A stretch of 64,000 nucleotides of DNA from Piromyces finnis. Lineage: Eukaryota; Neocallimastigomycota; Neocallimastigomycetes; Neocallimastigales; Neocallimastigaceae. Positions 11,914-25,489 of the stretch are shown here, piece after piece (within the stretch, counting starts at the first letter, position 1; the number at the start of each line of letters is the position of its first letter). The notes below the pieces were generated by a model. That model saw only the letters and a list, made by a program, of their open reading frames with translations, did no database searches and was not told where the DNA came from. The stretch lies in contig MCFH01000047.1 in the NCBI GenBank assembly GCA_002104945.1, positions 1 through 64,000 of the forward strand, read 5' to 3'. The position numbers and the translations under genes are program-made.

Positions 11914-13077
11914 TTTTCTATAATTTATAAATTATTTACAAATTTCAATTATAAATTATTTTTATTAATAATTATATATTTATAATATAATTTTATCATT
12001 TTAATTTTACCTTTTAACTATTTTTTTTTTAAAATTAATAGCAAAATTAAAAAAAAGAAAAAAAAATTTATAATTTTTTTTATCTATATCAAGTAATATG
12101 TTTTAGTAATAAAACATATATTAGTATTAATAAATAATATATTGACTTAATAGAAATATTTATATTATATAATAATTATTAATATAATTAATATAAAAGT
12201 TTTATTAACCACTTTTTTTATTTAATACATTACATTAAAATAGGTACATTATATATATTAATCAGAAACTATAACCAATAGTAATCCTTTATTTTTTGAT
12301 TTATTCAATCATTAATAAAATAGAAAATAAAATCAAAATAAAGAAATAATGTATATGTATTCATATATTTAAACAATTATGAATCTACATAATAATTTTA
12401 AAATTAATTAGCCATTTTTTTCTCCATAGATATTATTTATAATAATAATTGATTTAAAAAACTATATTTAGTAAATTGAAATGTCAATTTACTAAATATT
12501 GAATGATAAATTAAGTATTCCAACATATATATTTATAAATTATGTGTTATATTATTAAAGAAAGGTATACCAGGCGATAATTAAAATCCCTCATTCAATT
12601 ATTCACAAATGAATGTAGAAGAGGTATTATTTGATAATAAAGAATTTATTGATTATTTTTTTTATAATATCCTTAAATATTAATATTTTTAGAAAACTGA
12701 TATGTATTAATAATTCAATGACTTTCATTGATCCACTTGTTATTAAACTCTATGTTTCAAATAGTGGTTTAAAAAATAATATTGAATTACATTCTAAACT
12801 TGATTTTATTTTGTAATTTTTTTTATTTAATAATTTATTTGATTGTTGTTTCTATGATTACAATATTGTTTTTTTATTATCTATATTAATATTGATATAT
12901 TTTAATCCATTAAAAAAAAAATAAAAATAAAAATAAAAATTATATTTATATAAATTTATATTAATTAACATTAATATATCAATTAAAATCAAAATTTCTT
13001 GAATTCCTTAATTATTATTTGCTTTTATTTTTACTAACAATGTAAAATAATTAATATAATTTAGTGTATTTATAAAC
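11914..13077. other. Intergenic; no RhoGAP exons found
   Basis: The gap between the PP2C start and the end of the LIM gene. The plus strand has a 62-codon frame at 12631-12816 with some non-random text (TFIDPLVIKLYVSNSGLKNN) but no ATG or partner exon that fits, so it is not called. The minus strand was read for exons that could continue the LIM gene; none were seen. Confidence 0.5.
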
Positions 13078-15198
13078 TTATTCTTTCGTACTTATTATGT
13101 ATAACCTTTTTAATGCATCCTTCAATAAAAAGGTATATTGTTTCAATTGAGTAACATAAACAAATCCACTCATACCGTAAGTAGGTAAGCAATTTTTGCA
13201 ATAAACCTTTTCATTTTTTGGTTTCAATCTTCCTTCTTCATATGCTTCATGCAAATCCTTTTTACAATTCTGACAGTAAAAACAATGTAAATGCCAACGA
13301 AAGCCATTTAACTTTATACATTCTTCCTCTACTGACTTATGACAAACAGGACAATATTCTGAATGAGTACTATATTCATTAGAAGTCATTAAATGTTGTC
13401 GACGTGATTCTGACTGCATTTCATCTAATGTTAAAAACTTTGCTAAAAATGAATCTACAGCCGTTTTATCCTTATAAACATTTTCCTAGATATATCATTT
13501 TTTAATATGTTTATAAATATATGTTATTATTATATTTATATTTATTTAAAATAATAAATTAAAAATAAAAATAAATTAATAGCAATATATTCTATATAAA
13601 ATATATTATTATAGTTATATAAAACTATTTTTTCTGATTTTATAATAAAATAAATAAAATTATTAAAATAAAATAATTATTTACTAATTTTAAAGCTCCT
13701 TTTAATGCAGATTGAATTAAAATTTTTATTATTTTGCTTATATCATTGCCTATTTCTACAATTTCTTGAGATGTATCTTGCTTTGGATTAGGTTTAAGTA
13801 ATGAAAATAAGGCAATAATTTTTCTAGCTAAATTTTTTGGTTCTTTGGTATGTTGAAGTCCAGTATTATCATTAAACTTGCTTAATTTATATTCAATTTC
13901 ATCAATACCAGAAAATAATACATCAACATGACAAAGAAAATTACCAGCTTGTTCTATACCATCTAAATATAAATTCTCTGATACATATGATAAAATTTCC
14001 GCCATACATTCTGCTGATGATTCTTCAAAAGCAGAAAGAATAGACCAAATTCTTCCAATCTTTTCTTCAATTATTTTCTGTTTCTCTATTTCGGCTATTA
14101 ATTATTAATTATTTTATCAAAAGGATATATAACATAAGTACATATTTCATTAATTTAATTAATATTAAAAATCCATATATATAGACTTCATAAAAATATT
14201 ACCATTAAAATCTTTTGGTTCAACCGGCGGTTCTTTAGGTACTTCATCTTCTAGTACCAACTTTACATTCCAAGACTGTAGTTTTCATCAATAAAAATTA
14301 TTTTTATCAATATATAAAAACAAATTATTATTAGTATATATAAATGTAAATAATTGAATACTAATATCATTAACCATTGCAAATAAAAAGGTATACATTT
14401 GACAATAATTAAAAAGAGCTATGAATTATTAAATATATTTCTACATACTTTATATATCACATAACATTCTGGATGCCACTGTTCTTTTAAATTTACATTT
14501 TTATCAAATTTAATTGATTGCTGTCTTATTAATAGAGTATGGCAACCACTACAACGATTAACAAATAATTCAGAAAAATGCTCTTGACAATAAATATTAC
14601 CATTATTTTGAAAATAGTTTGAAGATGGTGGCAAAACAGTATTACAAACATCACATGTAAAATGTTCTACATGAAATTTTTTATTTACTGCATTAATGTG
14701 TGGGCCTCTTATAGCACAACAGCATTTAGCACATAATAAATCTAATCTTCTTAAGTAGTCAGTTTCACATAGAACTCCCTTAACTCCATCTTCTTTATAA
14801 GGGAAAAATTTGATACACATATCTTATCACAATCCTATGAAATAAATAAAATCCGAAATAATATTTAATATTTTAATATTTATATTTATTATATCTAGCC
14901 TTGCTTTTATTTCATCCACACTTTTCATTTCATTATTTTTTCTTTTTTTTTGTATAAAGAAAAATACATCATAAATATCGATAATTTACTATACATCTGA
15001 AACAATTTAAATGATAATATTCACCTAGAGCCATTACATGTTGACCTTTGATGGTTTTACCGCATGCTACACAAACTTTCGGAACTTCTTCTTTATTTAA
15101 TAAAGTAAATTTTATAAAATCATTATATATTTATAATTAACAATATGTTTGAATTAAAATAATAATTAATTATTTATAATATTGCTATTACCACTCAT
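13078..15198 (-). CDS. LIM-domain protein related to LIM-RhoGAP Lrg1; frameshift in LIM1, RhoGAP absent
   Basis: Exons read on the minus strand: 15192-15198 (ATGAGTG), 14990-15090, 14449-14834, about 14203-14270, about 13690-14085, and 13485 to 13078. LIM1 begins CVACGKTIKGQHVMALG and HLNCFRC; LIM2 has LLCAKCCCAIRGPHI, HVEHFTCDVC, CQEHF, CSGC and HPECYVIYK. A helical region follows (WSILSAFEESSAECMAEIL, HVDVLFSGIDEIEYKL, GALKL), then LIM3 (CPVCHKSVEEECIKLNGF, HLHCFYCQNC, CKNC) and FVYVTQLKQYTFLLKDALKRL. This order and wording match fungal Lrg1-type Rho1 GAPs. Exon 3 is one base short: DCDKICVS and KFFPYKEDG lie in adjacent frames at about 14806-14820. The frame ends at 13078 with no RhoGAP domain. 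It is either a pseudogene, a LIM-only derivative, or an assembly indel plus a missed 3' end. Confidence 0.7.
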
Positions 15199-16381
15199 TA
15201 ATTCTAATACTTATTTTTAATTATAATTTATAACTTATTATATTTTGATTTTTAATATTCAATTAGTTTTATATAATTATATAAAGGAAAATTCATATAA
15301 TATGTATAATATATATGTTAGTATTTACTTAATTTAAAAAGAAGACATTAAAGAAAATAATAATCTTGATAAACCATTTTTTTTTTTAAATACCTATTTA
15401 AAAATTGAAATCTCGATTAATAAGTATTGTTTGGTATTTTTTTTTTTTTTTTAAAAAAAATAATAAAATCCTTTGACTTTTATAATAATCCATATGAATT
15501 CTAACTTTTTTTATACTTCTAAATGAAAGTTTTAACTATTTACATGATAAATTTTTATATTGTACTTATTTATTGAATATTATATTTGAAATGACTGTTT
15601 ATACTTGCTATACTGAACAAAATAAGTATTTAATGTATACTATTTCAAAAATTCTCCTACTAAAGTTTGAAAAAGTCCTTCTTTTATTTAAATATATTAA
15701 GCATTTAATAAAATGAAATATTAAGGTGAATTCTTTTTACTATTTTCTTTTATTATATATGTATATTATATTGTTTACTTTTTTATTTTATTTATTTATT
15801 TTAATCTATAATAATTTCTTATTATTGTAAATTTTTGGATTAAATAAACAAAGTTTTCCAAAATGAATATTCATCAATATTATTTTTTATTTACTTTAAT
15901 ACTTTTTTTTTATTAAATTATTAATATATTTTATTTCAGTGAGATTTACTTTTATTAAAAAAATGCTTGTCTCAATTAATGTTTGTTTGTTTAATATTAT
16001 TGTTTTTTTTTTATGAATAATATTTTGATTTCTTTTTTATTATTATTATTTTTGTTATATTTTTTTTAATCCTTAAAATAAAAAAATAAATCTTCATTAT
16101 CATCTTATTATATAATATATATTAAATTAATATTATAACTATTATAAATTAAAATTTTTTTATTAACGGCAACAAATATTACTAAACTTTATTATTAATT
16201 AAAATTAGAATGCATACAAAATAAAAAAATAAAAAAAATAAAAAAATAGGTTTAAATAAACACAAATGAATAAAAATTGGGTATAATGTATTCTAGTAAT
16301 TTTAATTAAAGTAAGAAAACCTCTATTAGACTAAAGTATAATAATTGTATTTGACTTCTCAATAGGATACCAAGTCAAAGA
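15199..16381. other. Intergenic, nothing recognised
   Basis: Poly-T and poly-A runs (for example a T-then-A tract at about 15438-15460) and simple AT sequence. No coding text on either strand. Confidence 0.6.
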
Positions 16382-18693
16382 TCAAAATTTTGTTATGGAC
16401 AAAATTATAATCTCCATTGGTTGCGCTTGTTTTACTGTTTCTTCAGTATTGACGCTCTTGGATTATATATTAAAATATATTGAAATTAATTTAATTTATT
16501 AATAACAGCGTATAAATAATCATATAATTACATGATATTTGTAATAATAGTATTATTACTATTCATTAAAAGATAATATACTTATTTATTTATTATTTTC
16601 ATAATTATATCAAAGGTAATACTCCATTTTTTTTTTTTACTTTCGTTTTTATTTGTTATCATGAAAGACATTTTATTTATTCTCATATATTTAACATTTA
16701 AACATGTCAAAATTATAAATAATAATAAAAAATTAGATGGAAATAATAAAAAAAAAAGGTCATAGTAGCAAATTTTATTTAAAAATATGTAAATTATTTA
16801 ATAACTTTTTTAGCATCTTAAAAATTATTTTTAAAGTTCATAAAATTAAAAGTAATTTATATTAAAATTAAAAAATGTTTCAAGTTTTTATGTAGTACAA
16901 AATTTATTAATATTATATTAATAAAAATATAACATTAATAAAATAATTAAAATAATTATATTATGTTAAATATATTTACTTGATAATCTACGATTTGTTT
17001 AAGTTTTTCGTTGGATATTTCTTTTTTATTCATTTTTTCTTTCTATAATAATTAAGTAAAAAAAAAGGTTATTAAATATTCAAATATAAATATATATATT
17101 CTAAAATAGCTTTTACCAATGCATAAATACAAGAACGATAAACTTTAGTTCTTGTCGTATTAAACTTTTCATCATTTGGATCAATATGTAGAGTACTTGC
17201 TACAGCTTTCTTAGTTAAATGCCATAATTTCTATTATAAGTTAAAAATATATAAATAAATTGACTGCAATGTTAGAAAAATAATACATATAATTTAAGCA
17301 ATACCATTTTATTTTTATCTGCGATGCTATTGGATTTACTCTTCTTTTTTTCCATTAGTGGTTTTTTTTTTCCATATAAAATATTTGATGATTTGTCATT
17401 AATTTTTCGTTGAAGAGATAATACTGAAAGTGTGGAAAGTGTTGATGAATCAGATGGAGCTGGACTGGATGATCTCTAGATTTTTTAAATTTTTATTAGC
17501 TTTGCATTTTATTTTACTTTTTATTTTATATTTATATTTATATTTATTTTTTTTTTAATTTTTTATTAATTTAATCTAATTGAAATTCACAAACCTTTAT
17601 GTTTCGTTTTATTTTATTAACAACGCCTGCTTCAAAATTAAAAGTAGAACTTTTTTCAATTGATATCCTTTCTTTTTCTATATAAAGTTTAATATTTCAT
17701 TAATATTAATATTATAATATTGTTATTTTAGAAATTAAATAAGTTACTATTATATATAATATTTATATATAATATACTTCGTTGTTCCATTATTTCTTTA
17801 CTAGACGTTTCAAGTAATTTCTTTAATATTAAATAACGAATTTCATACTTTTCGCTATTATATTATTTATAAAAAAAAATATTATTATTATTATTAGGGA
17901 AGGAAATTTTTATTATTATAATACTTTATTACTATAATACTATTTATAATATTAATGCTTACTTATTTCCATCAAATATATTAATTTGTTCTTTGTAGTA
18001 ATCATAATATATTATTAAAAATAACAATTCAGTATTTTTTTATGTATAAGATATATTTTTTTTTTAATTATATATTTACCTTCTTCACTCTTTAATTTTT
18101 TTGGCTTAGGAGTTCTGTAAGTATCTTGAAGAATTAATTCTTTATCAATATATAAATCTTTATAATTATTTCCATTATTTTTTAAATCCAATTCTATAGG
18201 AATTTCAGTATTTTCCTGTCTGTTATTATTGTAGAGATTATAATTCATCATATATTTTGTAAAGAATTCTATAAAAATATGGTTTGGTATAATATTTAAA
18301 TGAGATATAAGAGAATATGCCTGATTTGAAAAATCCCGAATTTGCTCCTTTTTTAAAGATGATATTATTTTTAATTTTGAAATATTATCTCTATATTCAT
18401 GTATAATATCAATAATATTTTCTAATTCCATACATGAAAATAATGGAATCATTTCTAGTCTTATCTCTTTCTTTGATTTCACTTTATATTTTTTTCTTTT
18501 AGTGAGTAAATCCCATTCGTCAATATCAATGACATCATTTGACATTATATTCAACACATTATTTTCTTTTTCCTTTTCTTCATTACATAACACACCTTGT
18601 ATTACCATAATCATTGGGGGTTGAGGTGAAAGAATATTACTTTTTTCTGATGTAAATTTAACTAAAATGCAATTTTCAGTTTTGGTTAAAGTC

Positions 18694-18741
<48 letters not shown>

Positions 18742-19426
18742 TTTGTTATTTTTTTTTAAATTGAATATCATAAATATTGTTATTAATACAAACCTCTTGA
18801 ATACAAAACTTTTCTGAAAACCATTCAAATGTATCTGTACATTGAGGGTCGATAATTCTTTGTAATAATAATAAAAAAGAAGTTTAATTATAAATACGTA
18901 AATAATGTTGTTATTTAATAATTAATATATTTACAATTTATATCTTTTATTTGATAATAAATATAGCGGTAATTGATTTATAGAACATTCAAAAATATAT
19001 TCAATGTTGAATGGTCCAGATGAAAAATTTAATTCATCTTTTAATTTATCATTTTCACTTTTTTTAGTATCCCTCGTATTACTTCTATATATGTAAATTC
19101 CTTCTAATTGTTTAATATCAATCTTGTGTACTTCTGAATCCTCTATGATATTTATTAATATTAAATGATTTTAATTGAAATTTAATTACAATTTTATAAT
19201 AATAATAATAAAAGAAAAATTACTTTCAAGATTATAAATAATAAGTTTTCCTTTTTCAATATCTATGGTATTATCATTCTATATTATTATAAATTCATAT
19301 ATTTTACATTTGTAAAAATAATAATAATAATAATAATAATATATATATATATATAAAAAAAAATCAGTAATAAAATTTTTTCAAATGGGAAGAAATTTAA
19401 ATTTTGAATTTCATTACCTGATTCAT
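16382..19426 (-). CDS. Unrecognised multi-exon protein, tentatively MTBP/Sld7-like at its C terminus
   Basis: About ten short exons can be chained in frame. The first encodes only MNQ (19417-19426). Then follow NDNTIDIEKGKLIIYNLE, DSEVHKIDIKQLEGIYIYRS, FNIEYIFECSINQLPLYLL, a short exon with IIDPQCTDTFEWFSEKFCIQE, a long exon (about 18080-18665) with WDLLTKRKKYKVKSKKEIR, two basic helical exons, a Ser-rich exon (RSSSPAPSDSSTLSTLSVLS) and a helical tail (LWHLTKKAVASTL, KVYRSCIYALKEKM, EKLKQIVDYQ). Phase and open frame favour a last exon at 16382-16456 (SVNTEETVKQAQPMEII) after a ~530-bp intron; otherwise the frame stops at about 16956. The beta-rich start, Ser-rich middle and helical tail are loosely like MTBP/Sld7 replication-initiation factors, but this is a guess from pattern. 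The gene itself is well supported by splice phase. Confidence 0.6.
18692..18740. repeat. (ATT)n microsatellite in an intron
   Basis: About 16 uninterrupted ATT units between two exons of the unrecognised minus-strand gene. Confidence 0.9.
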
Positions 19427-19597
19427 TTTATAAATTTACTAATAACAAAGGGGTATAATTTCTAATATATTTACGTATAGTATATTATTATCTAATTTAG
19501 TAATACACTGAAGCAAACAATAAAAGGAAGAAAAAAAAGAAAAAAAAGAAAAAAAGAAAAAGAATAATTGGATGAGAGTAATGAATTGAAGATTATT

Positions 19598-19629
<32 letters not shown>

Positions 19630-19969
19630 ATATTTTTTATTTTTATTATTGTACTACATAACAAAATTTAAAAATATTTTTGATATAATAAATTTCATTT
19701 CAATATTAAAAAAAATAAATAATAAAAAAAAGGAATAATTCTGCAGTACAACATTTAATAAGAAAATGTTATTTTATATATATATATATTCTATTTTATA
19801 CGCTTGATTATATACTTTATAGCTTTATAGATGTTTTATGTAAGTTAATTTATTTATTTTTTTTTTAAAAAAAAAACTCAGTATTTAATAATTGCATATT
19901 TAAGAATAGCATTAAATATGAATTATTGTAATGATTATTATTTTAAAATTTTTTATAATATTCATTTTA
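19427..19969. other. Intergenic spacer
   Basis: AT-rich spacer between two minus-strand genes, with an A/G-rich patch (19510-19565) and a T-then-A palindromic tract at about 19857-19876. No coding signal. Confidence 0.6.
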
Positions 19970-21634
19970 TTAAAATATTTTATTATTATTGATTTTATAT
20001 TTTGCATTATCAGCTTTAATCTTATTAAAGTTTTCTACAAGCTATTTAAAATTAATTATTCAAAAATAGATAAATGAATATTAAAGTATTAATTAAATAT
20101 AAATATATAGAATATTGTAAATAAATCCTTACATTATTGATTTTGTTTGCTCCCTTTGTAAGGGCAGATAAATATGATATTAATAAAACATCATTACAAT
20201 CCTATAAATTATAAATTAATTAATATTTTTAATAAAAATAAACATTTATAAGTTTAAAAATAAAATATTATAATAGAGGTAATAGATAGCATACTATCAT
20301 AAATTCATTTTTAAACTCTTTACTACTAATCGTAGGTAGTCTATTACAAACACCGGCAATTTGACGTAATATTTCATGGTTTGGTGGTATTTTTCCTTTA
20401 TTAATATTAAATATTTAATGAAAAAATTCAAGATAATTATAAATAATATTATAAAAGTATTTACCTGCTTCAATATCTTCTATGTATTTATATAAAATTT
20501 TTATTCTATCATTTAACATCTTAATCGCATTTCTTTGATTAGTAAGTTGTGTTAATACTATTTAATATTATAAATATTATAATTAAAAGGTATAAGTAGA
20601 GAAAATAATGTTATTTATATAAATATATTTTTGCCATTTGCTTTCATTTAACTTCTTTTTATTATTACATAACGAATGCTTAGCATCTCCAGCTTGCGTA
20701 GCAACATTAATATGATCAATAGAAACACGTTCTTCATCTCCCGAAACAATCTGATACTTATTTTCAACGAAAAGCATTTGCGATTGACCATTAACAGCAT
20801 CAATAACTGATTCATAAATTGTGACAGGTAAATCTTTTGAAACAATTTTACTTGGATTTAATTGAAGAAATATTGAACTTTCATTATGTTTTAAAAACTA
20901 TTTTATATATAACAATACTTAATATCTTATATTTATGTTTTAAAAGTAATATTACTACCATAAATATATATTACTTGTTGTTGACACATAATATCAAATT
21001 TTGTTGGGTAAAAACCAGTAGAATACCAACCCAAAAAATCATAATTAGGATAAACTTGTTTATCTATAAAAATTTGAATATTTTTAAATGAGAGATATTT
21101 TTTATATTAATAAATATAGTACTTTTTTTTTTTTTTTTTTGAAAAAAAAAAAAAAAATAAATAAATAAATAAATAAATAAGTAAAATAAAATAAAATAAA
21201 ATAAAATTACATTGAATTTGTTTAGCAAGGAAAAATTGCTCATCAACTATTATATCATTTTCTGTTTGAGTAAATGGAATTTCAAATGAACTGAATATTT
21301 CAATAGCTCTTCCATTTTGGGTTCCAAGAAGTGCACCAATTACTTTAACTATTATTTTTATTTTATTTTATTTTTTATAGTGAAAATGAATATTTCAATA
21401 TTTAGATTTTTAGAGTGTATTATTCATATTATCATTAATTTTACCATTTCCTGAAGATTTTTGAAATTTTTCACGAGTAAAATGATCTGAAATATTAATT
21501 AATACAAATGGATGTCTTTTAAATAAAAACATTAAAATAATATATATTAGGAGTACAAATTATTACAAATATATGATTATATATTAATATTTGCTTTTTC
21601 AATACATTATATTTATATTTATTGAATTTGAATG

Positions 21635-21704
<70 letters not shown>

Positions 21705-22054
21705 TATCGATTTTAATTCATTATATTTATTAAATTAATTGAAATTACAATTAATATAAATCTATCAATTATTTCTTATATATATATTTGATTAATTGAT
21801 TATCCATTTAAGGAAATGATTTAACTTTTTTTCTTTCTTTCTTTCTTTTTAAATTTCATTATATATACTTTAAAATAATATGATAATTATTTAGCTCCAT
21901 GTTAAAATTCATCAATAAGATTTTCCTTTTTTCTTTTTACATTAAAAATACTTTATTTTATTTCATTTATTAATTTAATTAATTAATAAATGCTTTTGTA
22001 AAATATATATCGACAAAATTTTTTATAATTTCTGTTATTATTATTTAAAAATAA

Positions 22055-22090
<36 letters not shown>

Positions 22091-22205
22091 TAAAATATAT
22101 ATATATATATATATAATTTATATTTATTTACAGTGTTAAATTTAAACCAGATGAATTTTCAGTAGTTAATATGTAACTGTTTTCTACGCTACTGACTTCC
22201 ATCAT
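19970..22205 (-). CDS. CSN6: COP9 signalosome subunit 6 (MPN domain)
   Basis: Nine exons (22132-22205, 21445-21515, 21211-21348, 20975-21063, 20669-20897, 20465-20557, 20295-20395, 20133-20201, 19970-20041) sum to 312 codons with consistent phases. The product shows the CSN6 order: HPFVLINISDHFTRE, KVIGALLGTQNGRAIEI, YKQVYPNYDFLGWYSTG, LQLNPSK and LPVTIYESVIDAVNGQ, VSIDHINVAT, then a helical tail with QRNAIKMLNDRIKILYKYIE and KIPPNHEILRQIAGVCNRLP. The MPN domain lacks the HxH...D metal ligands of the catalytic JAMM subunit CSN5, as is normal for CSN6. CSN6 pairs with CSN5 in the complex that removes Nedd8 from cullins. Two ATGs are adjacent at the start; the first is used here. Intron 1 is unusually long (about 615 bp) and holds two trinucleotide microsatellites. 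Confidence 0.88.
21637..21704. repeat. (ATT)n microsatellite in CSN6 intron 1
   Basis: About 22 perfect ATT units. A second run of AAT units lies at about 22059-22090 in the same intron. Confidence 0.9.
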
Positions 22206-22616
22206 TTTATTTATATAATAAATATTATTAATTTAATAGAATTTTATAATTTATATTAAGGTTCCTTCAATATTTAAAGTAATTATTATTATTAATTTGA
22301 TTATTTATAATTTTCCAATTTCAAATTATAAAATTAAAATGAAATCTGATAAATAGTGAAAATAATAATACAAATTTATGTTTAAATTTTTATAGAAAAA
22401 TAAAACTTTAAAATTAATATTTATTGATTGTATATTAATTTTAAAATTAATTAAAAAAAATATTATTCTTTTATTAACATTAAAATTTTATTGGATAAAT
22501 TTTATTTATTAAAATAATCAGTTTAACTACTTTTTGAAATTAAATTTTTAATTTATTTTATTCTGTATAATATTTTTTTTATTTTTATTTTTTAATGCTA
22601 CCTTATATTTAGTTAT
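22206..22616. other. Intergenic spacer
   Basis: AT-rich spacer between the CSN6 start and the M3 peptidase stop. No coding signal. Confidence 0.6.
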
Positions 22617-24960
22617 TTAGTTAGTAATATTTAAATATTTTAAGAAAGCATTATTATTTGGTGGACGCCCTAAAAACTTTTTCATTAAATTAATGAAGTC
22701 ATCATTTGCACCAGGCTCTAAGATAAATTTTCTATAATTAAATCCGAGATCAGTATCCATACACCCCTTAGAACTTTCAGCAAATTTTGTATATAAATCA
22801 TGGCTATAAACTTCAGACCATAAATAGGAATAATATCCTGCATCATAACCCATAGTTAGATGATACCAACTACAAAGAAATGACGTATTTGATATTGTTT
22901 CAATATTGGTATATTCCTTTTGCATTTTTTCCCATACATTAGAAATTATTTCAATATCAATATTTGAATGTACCTTTAAATCAAATAATGACATAAAAAT
23001 TTGACGACTATATTTATAAGCATCATTAATATGTCTTGTTTTACAAATCGAGGCAATTAAATCATCGGGAAGTTGTTCTTTTGTTTTATAATGGCACGAC
23101 AATCTTTTTAAAACTTTAGCATCCCAAATCCAATTCTATATTATTATATAGATTTAAAAATATTATTGTTAGAAAATTTCATTGAATTTGAAAGTTGCTA
23201 TATTGTTTTATTCATTTATATTTATATTCAATACTTCAAACATTTGGGATGGCACTTCTAGAGCATCCATTTCAATGCCAACTGGGTATGGAATAGCTGT
23301 CCATGACCATGAGAATCTTGAGTACATTGATTTGGTACAAAGAGCATGCATAACATGTCCAAATTCATGGAAAAATGTAACAACTTAAATATTATATTTA
23401 ATATACATTTTTATAATTGAATACTTATTAAAGATATACATTATTTATTAATATATTCATATTTTATCATACCTTCCGTGTGTTTTAATAAAGAAACTGA
23501 ATCATTTGTTGATTTAGTTAAATTTCCAATAATAACTACAACTGGTATATTTTGTTGATTTTTATTATCAATATAACTTGGGGCTAATGGCATTACACAT
23601 TGATGAGAATACCTTTAATAAATAATTCAAAGAAACAATTTATTATTATTATAATGAAGATATTTTAATTATAATACAAATAAATACATTTTTCTTATAT
23701 ATATTACTTTCCATCTCTAGGGAATAAATCTAATACCATACTACATAATTTTAATAAAAAAACAATGATTAATATTAATAATATTAATAGTTATTTTATT
23801 TGATATATATTTAAAAATATTTATAATTACAATCCAATATTATCACCCTTTTGATCATATGGAACATTATGATTATCATAAACTGCATACATCATGACAT
23901 CTTTATGCCATAACTCGGTTTCAACTTTTTCAAATTTAATATGAAGAATTTCTTGATATCTTTAAATATAATTCGAAAAAATTAGCTCATTAATTAAATA
24001 ATTAAGTAAAAATAAATATATACATACAAACTTAATATTCCAGAAATAACATTTTCTACTGGGAAATAGCCACTAACTTTTACATCATCAACAGAATATT
24101 CTTCATCCTTTAAAATACGTTCATAATAAGAAATATCCCATAAATGTAATTCATTATCATAAGACCAGTTGTGTTTCTCACAAGTTTTTTTTTTAATTTC
24201 TAATAATTTTTGTAACTCTTGATGAAGCACTGGTTTTAATGGATTTAAGATATTATAAAGAAATTGATTTGCATTATCTAAATTTTTGCACATATTTTGA
24301 GAAAGCATAAAATTAGAATGATTATCATAATTTAAAAGTTCTGCCATTTTTTGACGTGTAGCAAGTATTTCCTTGAAAAGTGGAAGATTTTCATCTTTAC
24401 ATCTAGAATGAGAAGCTGTTAGAACAGTTTTTCTAGTTGATTCCATATTGGCATTTTGAATAAGTTCTTTTAATTCCGGTGGTTTTAAATTTACAATATA
24501 TTTGGTTTGTTCTTTTCCATCATCATTTTTTTCAGTTTTCTTTGTTAAACTATTAATAAAATTTTCACTACAACCATCTAATTCAGATAAAGTGAAGGAT
24601 AAGGTGACAACGCTTTCATTTATATTTTGAATAAATTTATTTTCAAGCTCAGTAATTTTAAGTTGGATTTCTTGAAACGTTTTTTGCTTATTTTTTGGAA
24701 GATCTAATCCATTTCTTTTGAAGAGATGAAGAGTTTTATCAAGAAGACGTTGATCCATTGGATCTTTTATTGGACCAATGGACTTAAAAATGGCATACAC
24801 TTTTTCTTGAGAATAACATTGATTCCATGCATCCTTTATTCTTTTTTTTGCAAGGGCGGATTCCTCACGGACCTTACTATCAAAGTGAACCTTATTCGAT
24901 AATTTTTTATTAAAGATAATAATCAAAAAAAAGAATTATTTTAATTAATAGTTTTAAACC

Positions 24961-24995
<35 letters not shown>

Positions 24996-25454
24996 CTATT
25001 AACACAATTTATATTAAATAGATATAACACCTCCATATTTTGAAATTTCTTTTAAAAAAAAATAAAAAATAAAAATAAAACTGAATATACTTTTACTAAA
25101 ATAATTATCATTAAAATTATATCAGTTTTATTTTTAGATTATAATATGGTATTATATATTATTATATATGGTAATTTAAAAACAGCATAGTATATAATAT
25201 TAAGAGTAATATATAAGACTTGAATTTAAATTTAAATTTCATTAAATCCTGTAATGAATATATGAATATTAATTTACTATTTATCATACATTATAAAAAA
25301 TAACATATATATATTTATATTATATAAATATATTTTTTTACTATTTCTTAAAGAATAAATTTTATATAAAATTTTGATTATCTATTTAATTGTTTTTTTG
25401 TTTTTTTTTCATTCCTATTCCTCCCAATTATAACATCATAATAATAATTAATAT

Positions 25455-25489
<35 letters not shown>

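Noticed and set aside
12631-12816. Plus-strand frame containing TFIDPLVIKLYVSNSG
   Set aside because: No ATG start and no exon with matching phase nearby. The text is suggestive but insufficient for a gene call.
23182-23388. Plus-strand 68-codon frame
   Set aside because: Antisense to the zinc-site exon of the M3 peptidase, which reads HEFGH on the minus strand.
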